Source: DATFFO01 sp963744905 (GTDB lineage: Bacteria > Actinomycetota > Acidimicrobiia > Spongiisociales > ZC4RG35). Taken from it: 64,000 nucleotides of DNA. Each line of letters starts with the position of its first letter. The stretch's first letter is position 1. Shown in pieces: positions 7,843 through 15,803 of this stretch. The position numbers and the translations under genes were made by a program. The DNA is taken from NCBI GenBank assembly GCA_963744905.1, contig CAVUUV010000005.1:558001-622000 (forward strand). The letters are read 5' to 3'. The notes under the pieces are model-generated. The model was not told the DNA's origin and made no database searches. It saw nothing but the letters and a program-made list of their open reading frames with translations.

Positions 7843-9123
7843 TAGGCGTCTGACGGCAGCTGCGAAGGCGTCTCCTCGCTGCCCGTAGGACTCGAATTGA
7901 TCGAAGCTGGCCGCTCCGGGAGCGAGGAGCACGGTGTCGCCGGGACCGGCCAGCCCGGCCGCCCGCCGCACCGCCTCCTCCATGGAGTCGGCTGGCTCAC
8001 CCCGGGACCCGGCGGCCGCCAGCAGGTCGGGCGCCGCGCTACCTATGGCCAACACCGCCCGCACGTTCGGCGCCTCGGCCAGGGGCCGAAGATCGAGGCC
8101 CTTGGCCAACCCACCGGCTATCAGCACCACCGACGGGTAGGCAGCGATGGCCGCCAAAGCGGCATGGGGATTGGTGGCCTTGGAGTCGTCCACGTATACC
8201 ACGCCCGCCACGGTGCCTATCACCTGCCTCCGATGCGATCCGGGGACGAACTCCCTCATGACCCGGCCCACTGCCTCCGGGTTGGCGCCCTGGTCGAGGG
8301 CCAGGACCGCCGCCGCCGTCATGTCCACTACATGGACGGCGTCCGACGAGCCCAGCTCGGCCAGTGGAATCCGGAGCGGGCCCACCTCGAGATCCTCACC
8401 GGACACGCCCGATCCCCCGCCTGGATGGGAACGGGCCGATACCGGGTGAAGTGTCGATGGCGCGCTTCGCACGGCCCGCGACGCCCCGGGATCGTCCGCA
8501 TCGAAGACGAGCAGGTCACCCGCCACCTGGTTCTCGAAGATCCGCGCCTTGGCGGCGGCGTAGGAGTCGACGGATCCGTGCCAGTCGAGATGGTCGGGTG
8601 CGATGTTGAGCAGGGCGGCGGCCGGAGCGTGAAACCGGTCGATGAAGCGGAGCTGAAAGCTGGACACCTCGACCACGACCACCTGGGCGGGCTCCTCCAC
8701 GACGTCACTCAGGGCGGTGCCGATATTGCCCGCCGGGATGGCGGAAACCCCCGACATCGAGAGCATGCGCGTGGTGAGCTCCGTGACCGTGGTCTTGCCG
8801 TTCGTCCCCGTGATCGCCACCAGGGCGGCGTCTTTCCAGAATCGCCACGCATACTCGATCTCGCTCCATATCGGCACCCCCGACTCGAGCGTCTCCACCA
8901 CGGGCAACGACCGCTCCGAGAACCCGGGGCTGGCCACCACCACGTCCACCCCGTCGAGGAGGCCGGAATCCCATGCCCCTGAGACCAGACCCACCCCCAT
9001 GTCGAGAAGCCCCCCCGGATCAGGATGATGCTCGTCGAACAGAGTCACGGAGTGGCCGTGTCGGGTGGCGAGGCGTGCTGCCGCCCGCCCCGACACGCCG
9101 GTGCCCAGGATGAGCAACCTCAC
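7831..9123 (-). CDS. murD: UDP-N-acetylmuramoylalanine--D-glutamate ligase MurD
   Basis: MurD adds D-glutamate to UDP-MurNAc-L-Ala. The 430-residue product shows the N-terminal GTGVSGRAAARLA, ATP loop AITGTNGKTTVTELT, EVSSFQL, NIAPDHLDWHGS, HRRQVIG, DDSKATNPHAALAAI and the C-terminal LLAPGAASFDQFESYGQRGD motif, which is diagnostic for MurD. The GTG start at 9121-9123 lies inside a copy of the duplicated mraY 3' end. The last residues (GAR) and the TGA are read from the terminal repeat of the 162-bp element, so the native C-terminus may have been altered slightly. All catalytic motifs precede the junction. Confidence 0.96.
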   Translation of the reverse strand: MRLLILGTGVSGRAAARLATRHGHSVTLFDEHHPDPGGLLDMGVGLVSGAWDSGLLDGVDVVVASPGFSERSLPVVETLESGVPIWSEIEYAWRFWKDAALVAITGTNGKTTVTELTTRMLSMSGVSAIPAGNIGTALSDVVEEPAQVVVVEVSSFQLRFIDRFHAPAAALLNIAPDHLDWHGSVDSYAAAKARIFENQVAGDLLVFDADDPGASRAVRSAPSTLHPVSARSHPGGGSGVSGEDLEVGPLRIPLAELGSSDAVHVVDMTAAAVLALDQGANPEAVGRVMREFVPGSHRRQVIGTVAGVVYVDDSKATNPHAALAAIAAYPSVVLIAGGLAKGLDLRPLAEAPNVRAVLAIGSAAPDLLAAAGSRGEPADSMEEAVRRAAGLAGPGDTVLLAPGAASFDQFESYGQRGDAFAAAVRRLGAR

Positions 9124-9160
9124 CGTGCACCCCGCAACAATCCCTCGACCCCCATGAAAT
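9121..9160 (-). repeat. Diverged duplicate of the mraY 3' end
   Basis: Bases 9121-9160 match the true mraY 3' end at 9273-9312 in 35 of 40 positions and would encode VEGLLRGAR in place of VEGLLRGGR. The copy brackets the 36-bp repeats and its stop context now overlaps the murD GTG start as GTGA. This suggests the ancestral mraY stop overlapped murD and that a duplication pushed them apart. Confidence 0.8.
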
Positions 9161-9263
9161 CACCCGGGTGGGTGGGTGGGGACGGGTGGTGGAAATCACC
9201 CGGGTGGGTGGGTGGGGACGGGTGGTGGAAATCACCCGGGTGGGTGGGTGGGGACGGGTGGTG
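9156..9263 (+). repeat. Three tandem 36-bp G-rich repeats between mraY and murD
   Basis: Three exact 36-bp units start at 9156, 9192 and 9228, each beginning GAAATCACCCGGGTGG and containing GGGTGGGTGGGTGGGG then ACGGG on the plus strand. Each unit meets the classic intramolecular G-quadruplex pattern. The genes here run on the minus strand, so the G-rich strand is the template and the transcript is C-rich. There are no spacers, so this is not CRISPR. Confidence 0.9.
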
Positions 9264-9271
9264 GAAACCCA

Positions 9272-10348
9272 TCACCGTCCACCCCGCAGCAATCCCTCGA
9301 CCGCGATGAAGTCTGCATAGAACAGACCCAGACCCAGGGCAACCCCCATGGCAGTGAGGATCCAGAAACGGATCACGATCGTGGTCTCGGGCCATCCCTT
9401 GAGGTCGAAATGGAAATGGATCGGAGCCATCCGAAACACACGCCTGCCCGTCAGCTTGAAGCTCCCCACCTGGAGGGCAACCGAGAGCGTCTCGGTGACG
9501 AAGATCCCGCCGATGATGACCAGGAGAAGGTGAGTGTTGGTGAGGATGGCGAGAGCAGCCAGCAGGCCACCGATGCCCTGGGAGCCCACGTCTCCCATGA
9601 AGATCTTGGCCGGGGGGGCATTCCACCACAGGAAGCCGAGAATGGCGGCGAACATCGCCGCCGCCACCGTGGCCAGCTCGAGGGGATCCAGAGCCTGGTA
9701 GACGCCGCCCAGAGAGATGTCGTTGCGGAACTGCCAGAAGGCGATGATCGTGTACGCCCCGATCACCAGCGCACTCGATCCGGCCGCCAGCCCGTCCATC
9801 CCGTCGGCCAGGTTCACCCCATTGGCGGCCCCGGTGAGCATGATCAGGACCCATATGAAGAAGAACACTCCCAGGTCGATCCCCAGGGGTCGCACGAAAG
9901 AGACCTCGGTGACCACATTGGCGGCCGACGCACCCCAGGCGAACAGAATCGAGATCAGGAGCTGAGCACCGAACTTGGCCCGTTTGCTCAGGCCCAGCGA
10001 GCGCTGATTGGTGAACTTGACCAGATCGTCGACGAACCCGACCAGCGCCATCCCCACCAGGGCCATGACCGCCAGCAGGCCTCCCGCCCCGAACGGCGCC
10101 CAGTGGAAATCGAATCCCCGGGCCGGTGTCCACACCCGGACGTGGGCGACGAAATAGCCGATCACGCCGGCCAGCACGAACACAACACCCCCCATGGTCG
10201 GGGTGCCCTGCTTATGGGCGTGCTGGGACTGGATGTCCTCCTGGATGAACTGACCGATCTGACGGCGCCGGAGCAGGGCGATGGCGTAGGGCGTGCCCAG
10301 AATGGAGACGCCCAGGGCCACGGCGCCGGCGATGAGGAGGGAGATCAC
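9272..10348 (-). CDS. mraY: Phospho-N-acetylmuramoyl-pentapeptide-transferase MraY
   Basis: MraY moves phospho-MurNAc-pentapeptide to undecaprenyl phosphate, making lipid I in the membrane. The 358-residue product has about ten helices and the family motifs KQGTPTMGGVVF, the Asp pair GFVDDLVK, NGVNLADGMDGLA, the active-site FMGDVGSQGIGG and MAPIHFHFDLKGWPE with its HFH. The ATG overlaps the murE stop as ATGA. No murF lies between murE and mraY, where it usually sits. Confidence 0.97.
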   Translation of the reverse strand: MISLLIAGAVALGVSILGTPYAIALLRRRQIGQFIQEDIQSQHAHKQGTPTMGGVVFVLAGVIGYFVAHVRVWTPARGFDFHWAPFGAGGLLAVMALVGMALVGFVDDLVKFTNQRSLGLSKRAKFGAQLLISILFAWGASAANVVTEVSFVRPLGIDLGVFFFIWVLIMLTGAANGVNLADGMDGLAAGSSALVIGAYTIIAFWQFRNDISLGGVYQALDPLELATVAAAMFAAILGFLWWNAPPAKIFMGDVGSQGIGGLLAALAILTNTHLLLVIIGGIFVTETLSVALQVGSFKLTGRRVFRMAPIHFHFDLKGWPETTIVIRFWILTAMGVALGLGLFYADFIAVEGLLRGGR

Positions 10349-11799
10349 GTGACGGCCTGCCGGCGGGCGGCCAGCGCCTCCCGGGCCACCATCCGGTCAT
10401 CGAAGGGAATGAGGCGCCCGGCGATCTCCTGTCCCCGCTCGTGACCCCTCCCCAGCACGAGGACGACATCTCCCTCGCCGGCCTCGGCTACGGCGGCGAA
10501 AATGGCCCGTCTCCGGTCGGGATCCCGCTCCACGTCGCTTCCCGGGGGAACGCCGGCCATTATCTGATCGATGATGGCGTCGGGATCCTCGCTGCGGGGG
10601 TTGTCCGAGGTCACGAAGACCCGGTCGGCGCCGGCGGCCGCCGCCCCCATCTGCGGACGCTTTCCCCGGTCCCGGTCGCCACCTGCGCCGAACACTGCCA
10701 CCACCCGACCGGGAGCCAGGGCACGGGCGCTGGCGATAGCCTCGCTGATCCCCGCCGGCGTGTGGGCATAGTCGACGATGATCCGGATGGGGTCGTCGCC
10801 CGAAACGAGGTCGAAACGGCCGGGCACGCCCGAGAAACCCGACAGTCCTTCCACCACCGCTTCGAGGGGAACATCGAGTTCCAGCACGCACCCGGCCGCG
10901 ATCAGGGCGTTGTCGACATTGAACCGGCCGCCCAACGGGAGATCGATCGAGACCTCCCCCTGGGGGCTTCGGAGCAGGAACTGCGATCCGGTCAGCCCTA
11001 CACGGCGCTCCGGGGCGGAGATAGTGGCTCCGGTTCCCACGGTGGTCACCGGTATTCCTACCTGTTCGGCCAAACGACGCCCGGCGGGATCGTCGACGAA
11101 CACCACCGCCCGCGCCGACCGGTCGGACTCGAACAGACGCGCCTTCACCTCGAAGTAACGGTCCATGTCCCCGTGAAAGTCGAGATGATCCTGACTCAGG
11201 TTGGTGAAAGCGGCCACGGCGAACGTGCTGGAGTCGACCCGGTGCATCTCCAGGGCATGAGACGAGACTTCGGCCGCTACGACGTCGGCGCCCATGTCCA
11301 CCATGGTGGCCAGCAGACGCTGAAAATCGGTGGCTTCCGGGGTGGTGCGCACGTTGGGGATCGCCTCTGGGCCCACCCGTGTATGAACGGTGCCTATCAG
11401 GCCGGGCACCTGCCCGGAGGCGGCCACGATCGACTCGATCATATGGGTGACGGTCGTCTTGCCGTTGGTCCCGGTCACCCCGACCAGAAGGGTGCGACGG
11501 CTGGGATGGTCGTAGATCTCCGCCGCCACCGGCGCCATGGCAAGGCGGGTGTCTCCCACCACGATCTGGGGTATCGCCCTCTCCATTTCCGATTCATCCA
11601 TCTCATGTTGAACGAGCACACCGCCTGCCCCGGCGGCGACGGCATCTCGCACGAACCGATGGCCGTCGACGTGATGGCCCACCACGGCGACATACAGACT
11701 TCCAGGTACCACCTGGCGACTGTCATGGGTGACATCGCGCACCTCGACGGAACCATCTCCGATCAGTCGTCCGCCGACGATGTCGGCCAGGTGCCCCAT
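10345..11799 (-). CDS. murE: UDP-MurNAc-tripeptide synthetase MurE (meso-DAP type)
   Basis: MurE adds the third stem residue to UDP-MurNAc-L-Ala-D-Glu. Motifs: DVTHDSRQVVPGSLYVA, ATP loop GVTGTNGKTTVTHM, TTPEATDFQ, EVSSHALEMHRV, FTNLSQDHLDFHG, DYAHTPAGI, and VTSDNPRSEDP. The DNPR tetrad is the signature for meso-diaminopimelate, so the wall is predicted to be DAP type. Start is uncertain among three in-frame ATGs; I chose 11799 (MGHLADIVGG), where family alignments normally begin and AGGAG is directly upstream. The ATG at 11820 would overlap ftsI. Product about 484 residues. MurE and MurF are related, but DNPR and the position after ftsI favour MurE. Confidence 0.94.
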   Translation of the reverse strand: MGHLADIVGGRLIGDGSVEVRDVTHDSRQVVPGSLYVAVVGHHVDGHRFVRDAVAAGAGGVLVQHEMDESEMERAIPQIVVGDTRLAMAPVAAEIYDHPSRRTLLVGVTGTNGKTTVTHMIESIVAASGQVPGLIGTVHTRVGPEAIPNVRTTPEATDFQRLLATMVDMGADVVAAEVSSHALEMHRVDSSTFAVAAFTNLSQDHLDFHGDMDRYFEVKARLFESDRSARAVVFVDDPAGRRLAEQVGIPVTTVGTGATISAPERRVGLTGSQFLLRSPQGEVSIDLPLGGRFNVDNALIAAGCVLELDVPLEAVVEGLSGFSGVPGRFDLVSGDDPIRIIVDYAHTPAGISEAIASARALAPGRVVAVFGAGGDRDRGKRPQMGAAAAGADRVFVTSDNPRSEDPDAIIDQIMAGVPPGSDVERDPDRRRAIFAAVAEAGEGDVVLVLGRGHERGQEIAGRLIPFDDRMVAREALAARRQAVT

Positions 11800-11803
11800 G
11801 CTC

Positions 11804-13546
11804 CTACCCATCGAGGCCATCTGGCGTCACCCCCAGGCGGTGCAGAGCCTGTTCCATGATCTGAGAGAAGACGGGGGCAGCCGCCAGCCCACCGGTGCGG
11901 TACTGGTAGGAGGGCTCGTCCACCATCACCGCCACGACCAGCTTGGGGTCGTCTATCGGGGCCATGCCCACGAAACTGGCCCGGGTCAGGTTGGTATAGG
12001 TGCCATCGGCGCCGAGCTTGTTGGCGGTCCCCGTCTTGCCTCCGACCCGGTACCCGTCGACAGCGGCATGGCCTCCGGTACCGGACTCGACCACCCCGGC
12101 CAGGAGCTCGCGCATGACCCGGGCCGTCTCCGGGGAGATCACCTGGCGGGTCTTCTGGGTGTGGTTGGTCTGGTTTCCGTCCACGTCGACGGTGGAAGAA
12201 ACGAGCCGGGGCTGGATCCAGGTTCCGTCGTTTCCGACCGCAGCGAAGGCGGCTGCCATCTGCAGGGGCGAGGCGGCGATCGAGTAGCCGATGGACGCCG
12301 ACAGGGGGCAGATGGTGCAGCCGGCCGGCATGTTCAACAGCCCCGACGTCTCGGCCGAGTAATCGATCCCGGTGGGTTGGGTGAGGCCGAAGCGCTTTAT
12401 GTAGTCGACCAGTTTCCCCTCCGGCAGCCGCTGGGCGATTCGGATCACCCCCACGTTGGAGGAGGCGGTGAATATGTCCCTGACCGTCATGTCCTCGGTG
12501 GGATGTTCGTCGAAGTCCGAGTAGCAGCCGTACACCTGGTCGGTGTCAGACTTGCATGCTCCGGGCCGGAGCTCGATCTGGTCGGCCACGTTGCTGAAGA
12601 CCGTGCCCACGTCCACCACACCCTCCTGGATGGCGGCAGACACCGTGATCAGCTTCTCGATCGAACCCGGCTCGTACGGCTCACGAACCACCGCATTGGA
12701 GAAGGGCTGGCCGTCGGTGGTCAGGTGTGTGACAGGATCGAAGGGAGGTGTCCCCGCCATCGCCAGCACGTTGCCGGTCTCGACCTCGAGAACCACGGCC
12801 CAACAGTCCTTGGCGGAGGTCTTGTCCATCGCCTTCGCGCAGGCGTCCTGGGTGGTGTACTGGAGGGGCAGGTCGATGGTGGTGATGAGATCCTGGCCCG
12901 GCACCGCCGGCACCTCTTCCTGGCGGCCCTGGGGTATCGGCGTTCCCGACGGGGACTTTTCGAAGATCTGACTGCCGGGCACGCCCTTGAGCAGGTCGTC
13001 GTACTGGAGTTCCAGACCCTCCAGCCCGTTGCCATCGATGTCGACGAAGCCGACCACCTGGGAGGCAACCGGGCCGGCCGGGTAGTCCCGCGTCGTCTCC
13101 GGTTCGAACAGGACACCGGCCAGGTTCATCGCCTTGACCCGGGCCGCCACATCCAGGTCGACCTGCCGCTTCAGATAGACGAAGTCCTTGTTGGACTGGA
13201 GTCGGGCCAGGAGCTGGTCGGGATCGGCTCCCACCAGCCCACCCACTTGCTGGGCGACATACATGGGCTCGGTGACCAGACCCGGCACCGCGTAGATGGT
13301 TTCGGCTTCCACGGCCATCGCCAACAGGTCCCCGTTGCGGTCGTAGATCCGGCCCCGGGCCGCCGGTAAGGGACGCTCTACCAGCCGCTGGGAGAGCCCA
13401 CGCTGGCGCAGGTCGGCGGCCTGGACGACCTGAACCTGGAAGAGGCGATAGCCCATCCCCAGCCAGGCCAGCAGCAGAATCGAGCCGAACAGGGCCAGTC
13501 GGACCTTGCCGGGTGCGATCCGTCTGCCAGCTTGACGGGCCGCCAC
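11804..13546 (-). CDS. ftsI: Septal transpeptidase FtsI (class B PBP, PBP3)
   Basis: FtsI cross-links septal peptidoglycan. The 580-residue protein has a short cytoplasmic segment, one membrane helix (LALFGSILLLAWLGMGY), the class B dimerisation domain with RGRIYDRNG, then the transpeptidase domain. Active-site motifs are SIEK in YEPGSIEKLITV (catalytic serine), SSN in FTASSNVGVI, and KTGT in GGKTGTANK. Start is the GTG at 13544-13546. It lies 21 bases after ftsL. A pair of cysteines in the transpeptidase domain (CTIC) and others (GACKSD, VYGCYSD) could form disulfides. No PASTA repeats are present. Confidence 0.95.
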   Translation of the reverse strand: MAARQAGRRIAPGKVRLALFGSILLLAWLGMGYRLFQVQVVQAADLRQRGLSQRLVERPLPAARGRIYDRNGDLLAMAVEAETIYAVPGLVTEPMYVAQQVGGLVGADPDQLLARLQSNKDFVYLKRQVDLDVAARVKAMNLAGVLFEPETTRDYPAGPVASQVVGFVDIDGNGLEGLELQYDDLLKGVPGSQIFEKSPSGTPIPQGRQEEVPAVPGQDLITTIDLPLQYTTQDACAKAMDKTSAKDCWAVVLEVETGNVLAMAGTPPFDPVTHLTTDGQPFSNAVVREPYEPGSIEKLITVSAAIQEGVVDVGTVFSNVADQIELRPGACKSDTDQVYGCYSDFDEHPTEDMTVRDIFTASSNVGVIRIAQRLPEGKLVDYIKRFGLTQPTGIDYSAETSGLLNMPAGCTICPLSASIGYSIAASPLQMAAAFAAVGNDGTWIQPRLVSSTVDVDGNQTNHTQKTRQVISPETARVMRELLAGVVESGTGGHAAVDGYRVGGKTGTANKLGADGTYTNLTRASFVGMAPIDDPKLVVAVMVDEPSYQYRTGGLAAAPVFSQIMEQALHRLGVTPDGLDG

Positions 13547-13567
13547 CGTATCACCGGATCCGGGGCG

Positions 13568-13981
13568 TCACGAAGATGGCCCCGGGAGGTTCGTGTCCCG
13601 GGCCGCCAGATAGTCGGGGTCGACGATTCCATCGTCGCGCCCGACTCCCCGGACCAGGAGTTGCCTACGTTGAGCGGGGATGACAAGACCCATCTCTTCG
13701 GCCAGAGGAGCGATGCGAGCCGGGTTCTCCAACTCGGCTATCTCGACCCGGAGGTGCTGATTGGTGGTCGCCGCCTCGGCGATGGCTTTGTCGAGCCGGG
13801 CCATCTCGAAGGCCGACCGGTCCAGGGCGGTGCGAGTCCCGATCAGCGCCAGGAAGGCGGCGACGGCGATGAGGCTGACCACCACCCAGGGGGCGGTGGC
13901 GGGCCGCCTGGCCGGGCGCCGTCCGGCGATGACACGGAGCCGGCTGTCGCGGGCGGGAACACGAAGCGGCCGAGCAGTCAT
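13568..13981 (-). CDS. ftsL: Divisome protein FtsL-like
   Basis: FtsL is a short bitopic coiled-coil partner of FtsQ and FtsB that activates FtsWI. The 137-residue product has a basic N-terminus, one membrane helix (APWVVVSLIAVAAFLALIG), a coiled-coil-like segment (MARLDKAIAEAATTNQHLRVEIAEL) and the LENPARIAPLAEEMGLVIP pattern common to FtsL/DivIC proteins. The ATG overlaps the rsmH stop as ATGA. Sequence conservation in this family is weak, so the call rests on position, topology and the NPARI-like motif. Confidence 0.85.
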   Translation of the reverse strand: MTARPLRVPARDSRLRVIAGRRPARRPATAPWVVVSLIAVAAFLALIGTRTALDRSAFEMARLDKAIAEAATTNQHLRVEIAELENPARIAPLAEEMGLVIPAQRRQLLVRGVGRDDGIVDPDYLAARDTNLPGPSS

Positions 13982-14940
13982 GCCGCGGTCCTCATCTTCT
14001 CGACCGCTCGCAGCTTCGCCGAGCGGGACCGGGGATTGGCGGCCAGCTCCTCGGGCCCGGGCACCACCGGCCCCCGGGTCAGGAGTCGCAGCTCCGGGTT
14101 GGCTCCGCAGGCGCAGACTGGCAGATCGGGCGGGCAGACGCAGCCTGCGGCGCCCGCCGCGAAGCGCCGCTTCACGATCCGGTCCTCGAGCGAGTGATAG
14201 GAGATGACCGCGCAACGACCGGATGCAGTCAGCATGTCGAGAGCATCATCCAGACCCTCACGGAGGGCGCCCAGCTCATCGTTCACCACGATCCTGATCG
14301 CCTGAAAGGTGCGCCGGGCGGGATGGCCGGCTCGGCGGCGGGCTGCGGGCACCGCCTCCGCCACCACGCCGGCCAGGTGCTCGGTGGTCGTGATGGGTCT
14401 GGCATCCACGATGGCACGGGCGATACGGCCCGCCATCGATTCCTCCCCGAATCGCCGTATCAATGATGCCAGCCGACTCTCTTCCCAGCGGTTGACGATC
14501 TCGTCGGCGGTCAGGTCGGTGTCGTCACCCATTCGCATGTCGAGGGGACCCTCCCTGCGGTAGGAGAAGCCCCGGGAAGGCTCCTCCAGTTGGTGAGACG
14601 ACACACCCAGGTCGAACAGGAAGCCGACCGGCGCCTCCACCCCCTCGGCTACGAGAAGTGGACGCAGATCCCTGAAGTTGCCTTCGATCACCCTGACGCC
14701 CGCCAACGGCCCGGCCAGGCGGGTGACGTTGGCCAGGGCATCCGGATCCCGGTCTATCCCGATGATGCTGATTCCTCGCGCCATCTCCTCCAGCAACCTC
14801 CTCGTGTGCCCCCCACCTCCGAATGTGGCGTCGACCACCACGCCGGAGGTGAGAGGCTTGAACACCTCCACGACCTCGGTAGCGAGGACCGGCTCGTGAT
14901 ATCCATTCTCTTGCGATCCGGTGCTCGATCCCTGGGTCAT
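13978..14940 (-). CDS. rsmH: 16S rRNA m4C1402 methyltransferase RsmH (MraW)
   Basis: RsmH methylates N4 of C1402 in 16S rRNA with SAM. Seen: YHEPVLATEVVE, VVDATFGGGGHTRRLLE (SAM loop), GIDRDPDALA, FLFDLGVSSHQLEEPSRGFSYR, GPLDMRM, RRTFQAIRIVVNDELGAL and VISYHSLEDRIVKRRF. I chose the ATG at 14938-14940 (MTQGSSTGSQ), 320 residues, preceded by a GGGGGG run. The frame is open to an ATG at 15036, 32 codons upstream, but those codons lie in an inverted repeat and resemble nothing in the family. The ribosome-binding region is inside a large hairpin (14942-15017). Confidence 0.95.
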   Translation of the reverse strand: MTQGSSTGSQENGYHEPVLATEVVEVFKPLTSGVVVDATFGGGGHTRRLLEEMARGISIIGIDRDPDALANVTRLAGPLAGVRVIEGNFRDLRPLLVAEGVEAPVGFLFDLGVSSHQLEEPSRGFSYRREGPLDMRMGDDTDLTADEIVNRWEESRLASLIRRFGEESMAGRIARAIVDARPITTTEHLAGVVAEAVPAARRRAGHPARRTFQAIRIVVNDELGALREGLDDALDMLTASGRCAVISYHSLEDRIVKRRFAAGAAGCVCPPDLPVCACGANPELRLLTRGPVVPGPEELAANPRSRSAKLRAVEKMRTAA

Positions 14941-14941
14941 G

Positions 14942-15017
14942 GTCAGCCCCCCGGGCGCTGGCACCAATTGGAAGCGGGCGGAGTCAGGGGCCTTCCATTG
15001 GTTACCGGGGGGCTGAC
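14942..15017 (-). promoter_or_regulatory. Large inverted repeat occluding the rsmH ribosome-binding region
   Basis: On the transcript, GTCAGCCCCCCGG (15017-15005) is perfectly complementary to CCGGGGGGCTGAC (14954-14942). The second arm contains the G-rich ribosome-binding stretch and ends one base before the rsmH ATG. A second inner pair, 15002-14992 with 14974-14963 (CCAATGGAAG type), extends the stem across a small internal loop. The terminal loop is about 17 bases. No T-run follows, so a terminator is unlikely; a translational control hairpin is the simplest reading. Confidence 0.7.
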
Positions 15018-15054
15018 GATGAACCAGAGCCACCATCGCCTCATCTGCGGCGGT

Positions 15055-15489
15055 CTAGAAGCCGGGCACCTCCTCGCTGGTCCGGTAGGCGTCGTCGGCC
15101 AGGGCCTGCTCGGCCTCGTAGGCATCCACCTGCCACACCTCGACCCGGTCGTACATGCCGATCACCGCCACCTCGTCGGCATCGGCCAGCCCGGCGTACT
15201 CGCGCAGCTTGGGCTTGAGCGAGATGCGCCCCTGGGAATCCATCTTCTGGACGTCGGCGGCGGCGAACTTGGCCCGCATGTTGCGGCGGGCTTCACGCAC
15301 CCGGGGTGCCTGTATCTCCTCTTCGGCGATCTCGGTGAACTTGGATTCGGTGAAGATGGTGATGCAACCGTCGGACCCTTTGGCCACCACCACACGGCCG
15401 CCCTCCTCCTTGATGGGACCACGAAACGAGGAAGGCATCACGACTCTCCCCTTGTCGTCCAGGGTGTGGATGTAATCGCCAAGAAACAC
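15055..15489 (-). CDS. mraZ: Transcriptional regulator MraZ
   Basis: MraZ is an AbrB-fold DNA-binding protein that represses the dcw operon it heads. The 144-residue product has two MraZ/SpoVT-AbrB repeats: FLGDYIHTLDDKGRVVMPSSFR at the N-terminus and a second with MDSQGRISLKPKLREYAGL, including the DxKGR and DSQGR DNA-contact turns. Start is a GTG at 15487-15489. Likely autoregulation is supported by 10-bp-spaced GTGGG repeats over its promoter (15555-15596). The rsmH ATG is about 115 bases downstream. Confidence 0.95.
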   Translation of the reverse strand: MFLGDYIHTLDDKGRVVMPSSFRGPIKEEGGRVVVAKGSDGCITIFTESKFTEIAEEEIQAPRVREARRNMRAKFAAADVQKMDSQGRISLKPKLREYAGLADADEVAVIGMYDRVEVWQVDAYEAEQALADDAYRTSEEVPGF

Positions 15490-15554
15490 CGCGGCTCGTT
15501 CCGTCTTCTCGTCATGTGGTTGCTCGTTGCGCCCAAGCTCTGGGCGTCTGTGCC

Positions 15555-15596
15555 ACTATGGCCCACTTTGACCCACTTTGTCAACCTTTCATCCCA
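15555..15596 (-). promoter_or_regulatory. mraZ/dcw promoter overlapped by MraZ-box repeats
   Basis: On the minus strand a -35 TTGACA (15584-15579) and a -10 CATAGT (15560-15555) are separated by 18 bases. Overlapping them is a run of 10-bp-period units: GTGGGATGAA, AGGTTGACAA, AGTGGGTCAA, AGTGGGCC. MraZ is known to bind TGGG-type direct repeats at 10-bp period upstream of mraZ, so this reads as an autoregulatory operator covering the promoter. Confidence 0.75.
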
Positions 15597-15640
15597 CAAC
15601 GGGGTCCCGAGACCCCCCAAACCGCTTCTTTGGCCCCCGC

Positions 15641-15747
15641 TTCTTTGGACGACGACGGACGGCTTATCCGTTCTTTGGACCTCCCCGAACGCATAGCGAC
15701 GGTGGCGGTCCAAAGAAGCGGAGAACCGATCCCCTACGTCCAAAGAA
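15641..15747 (+). repeat. 107-bp four-half-site palindromic element, copy A
   Basis: Two direct TTCTTTGGAC half-sites (15641, 15671) and two inverted GTCCAAAGAA half-sites (15708, 15738) are spaced 20, 27 and 20 bases. The central spacer carries GAACGCATAGCGACGG, shared with the other copies. A degenerate extra half-site (TTCTTTGGCC) starts at 15626. It lies between the divergent mraZ promoter and the gene starting at 15804. Confidence 0.85.
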
Positions 15748-15803
15748 GCCGGCGAGTGGGGGCGAAGGGCGGGCGGACGGTCTTGGTAGGGTGGTGACCC
15801 GCC

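Noticed and set aside
9156..9263. CRISPR-like array
   Set aside because: The 36-bp units are contiguous exact tandem copies with no variable spacers, and no cas genes are present.
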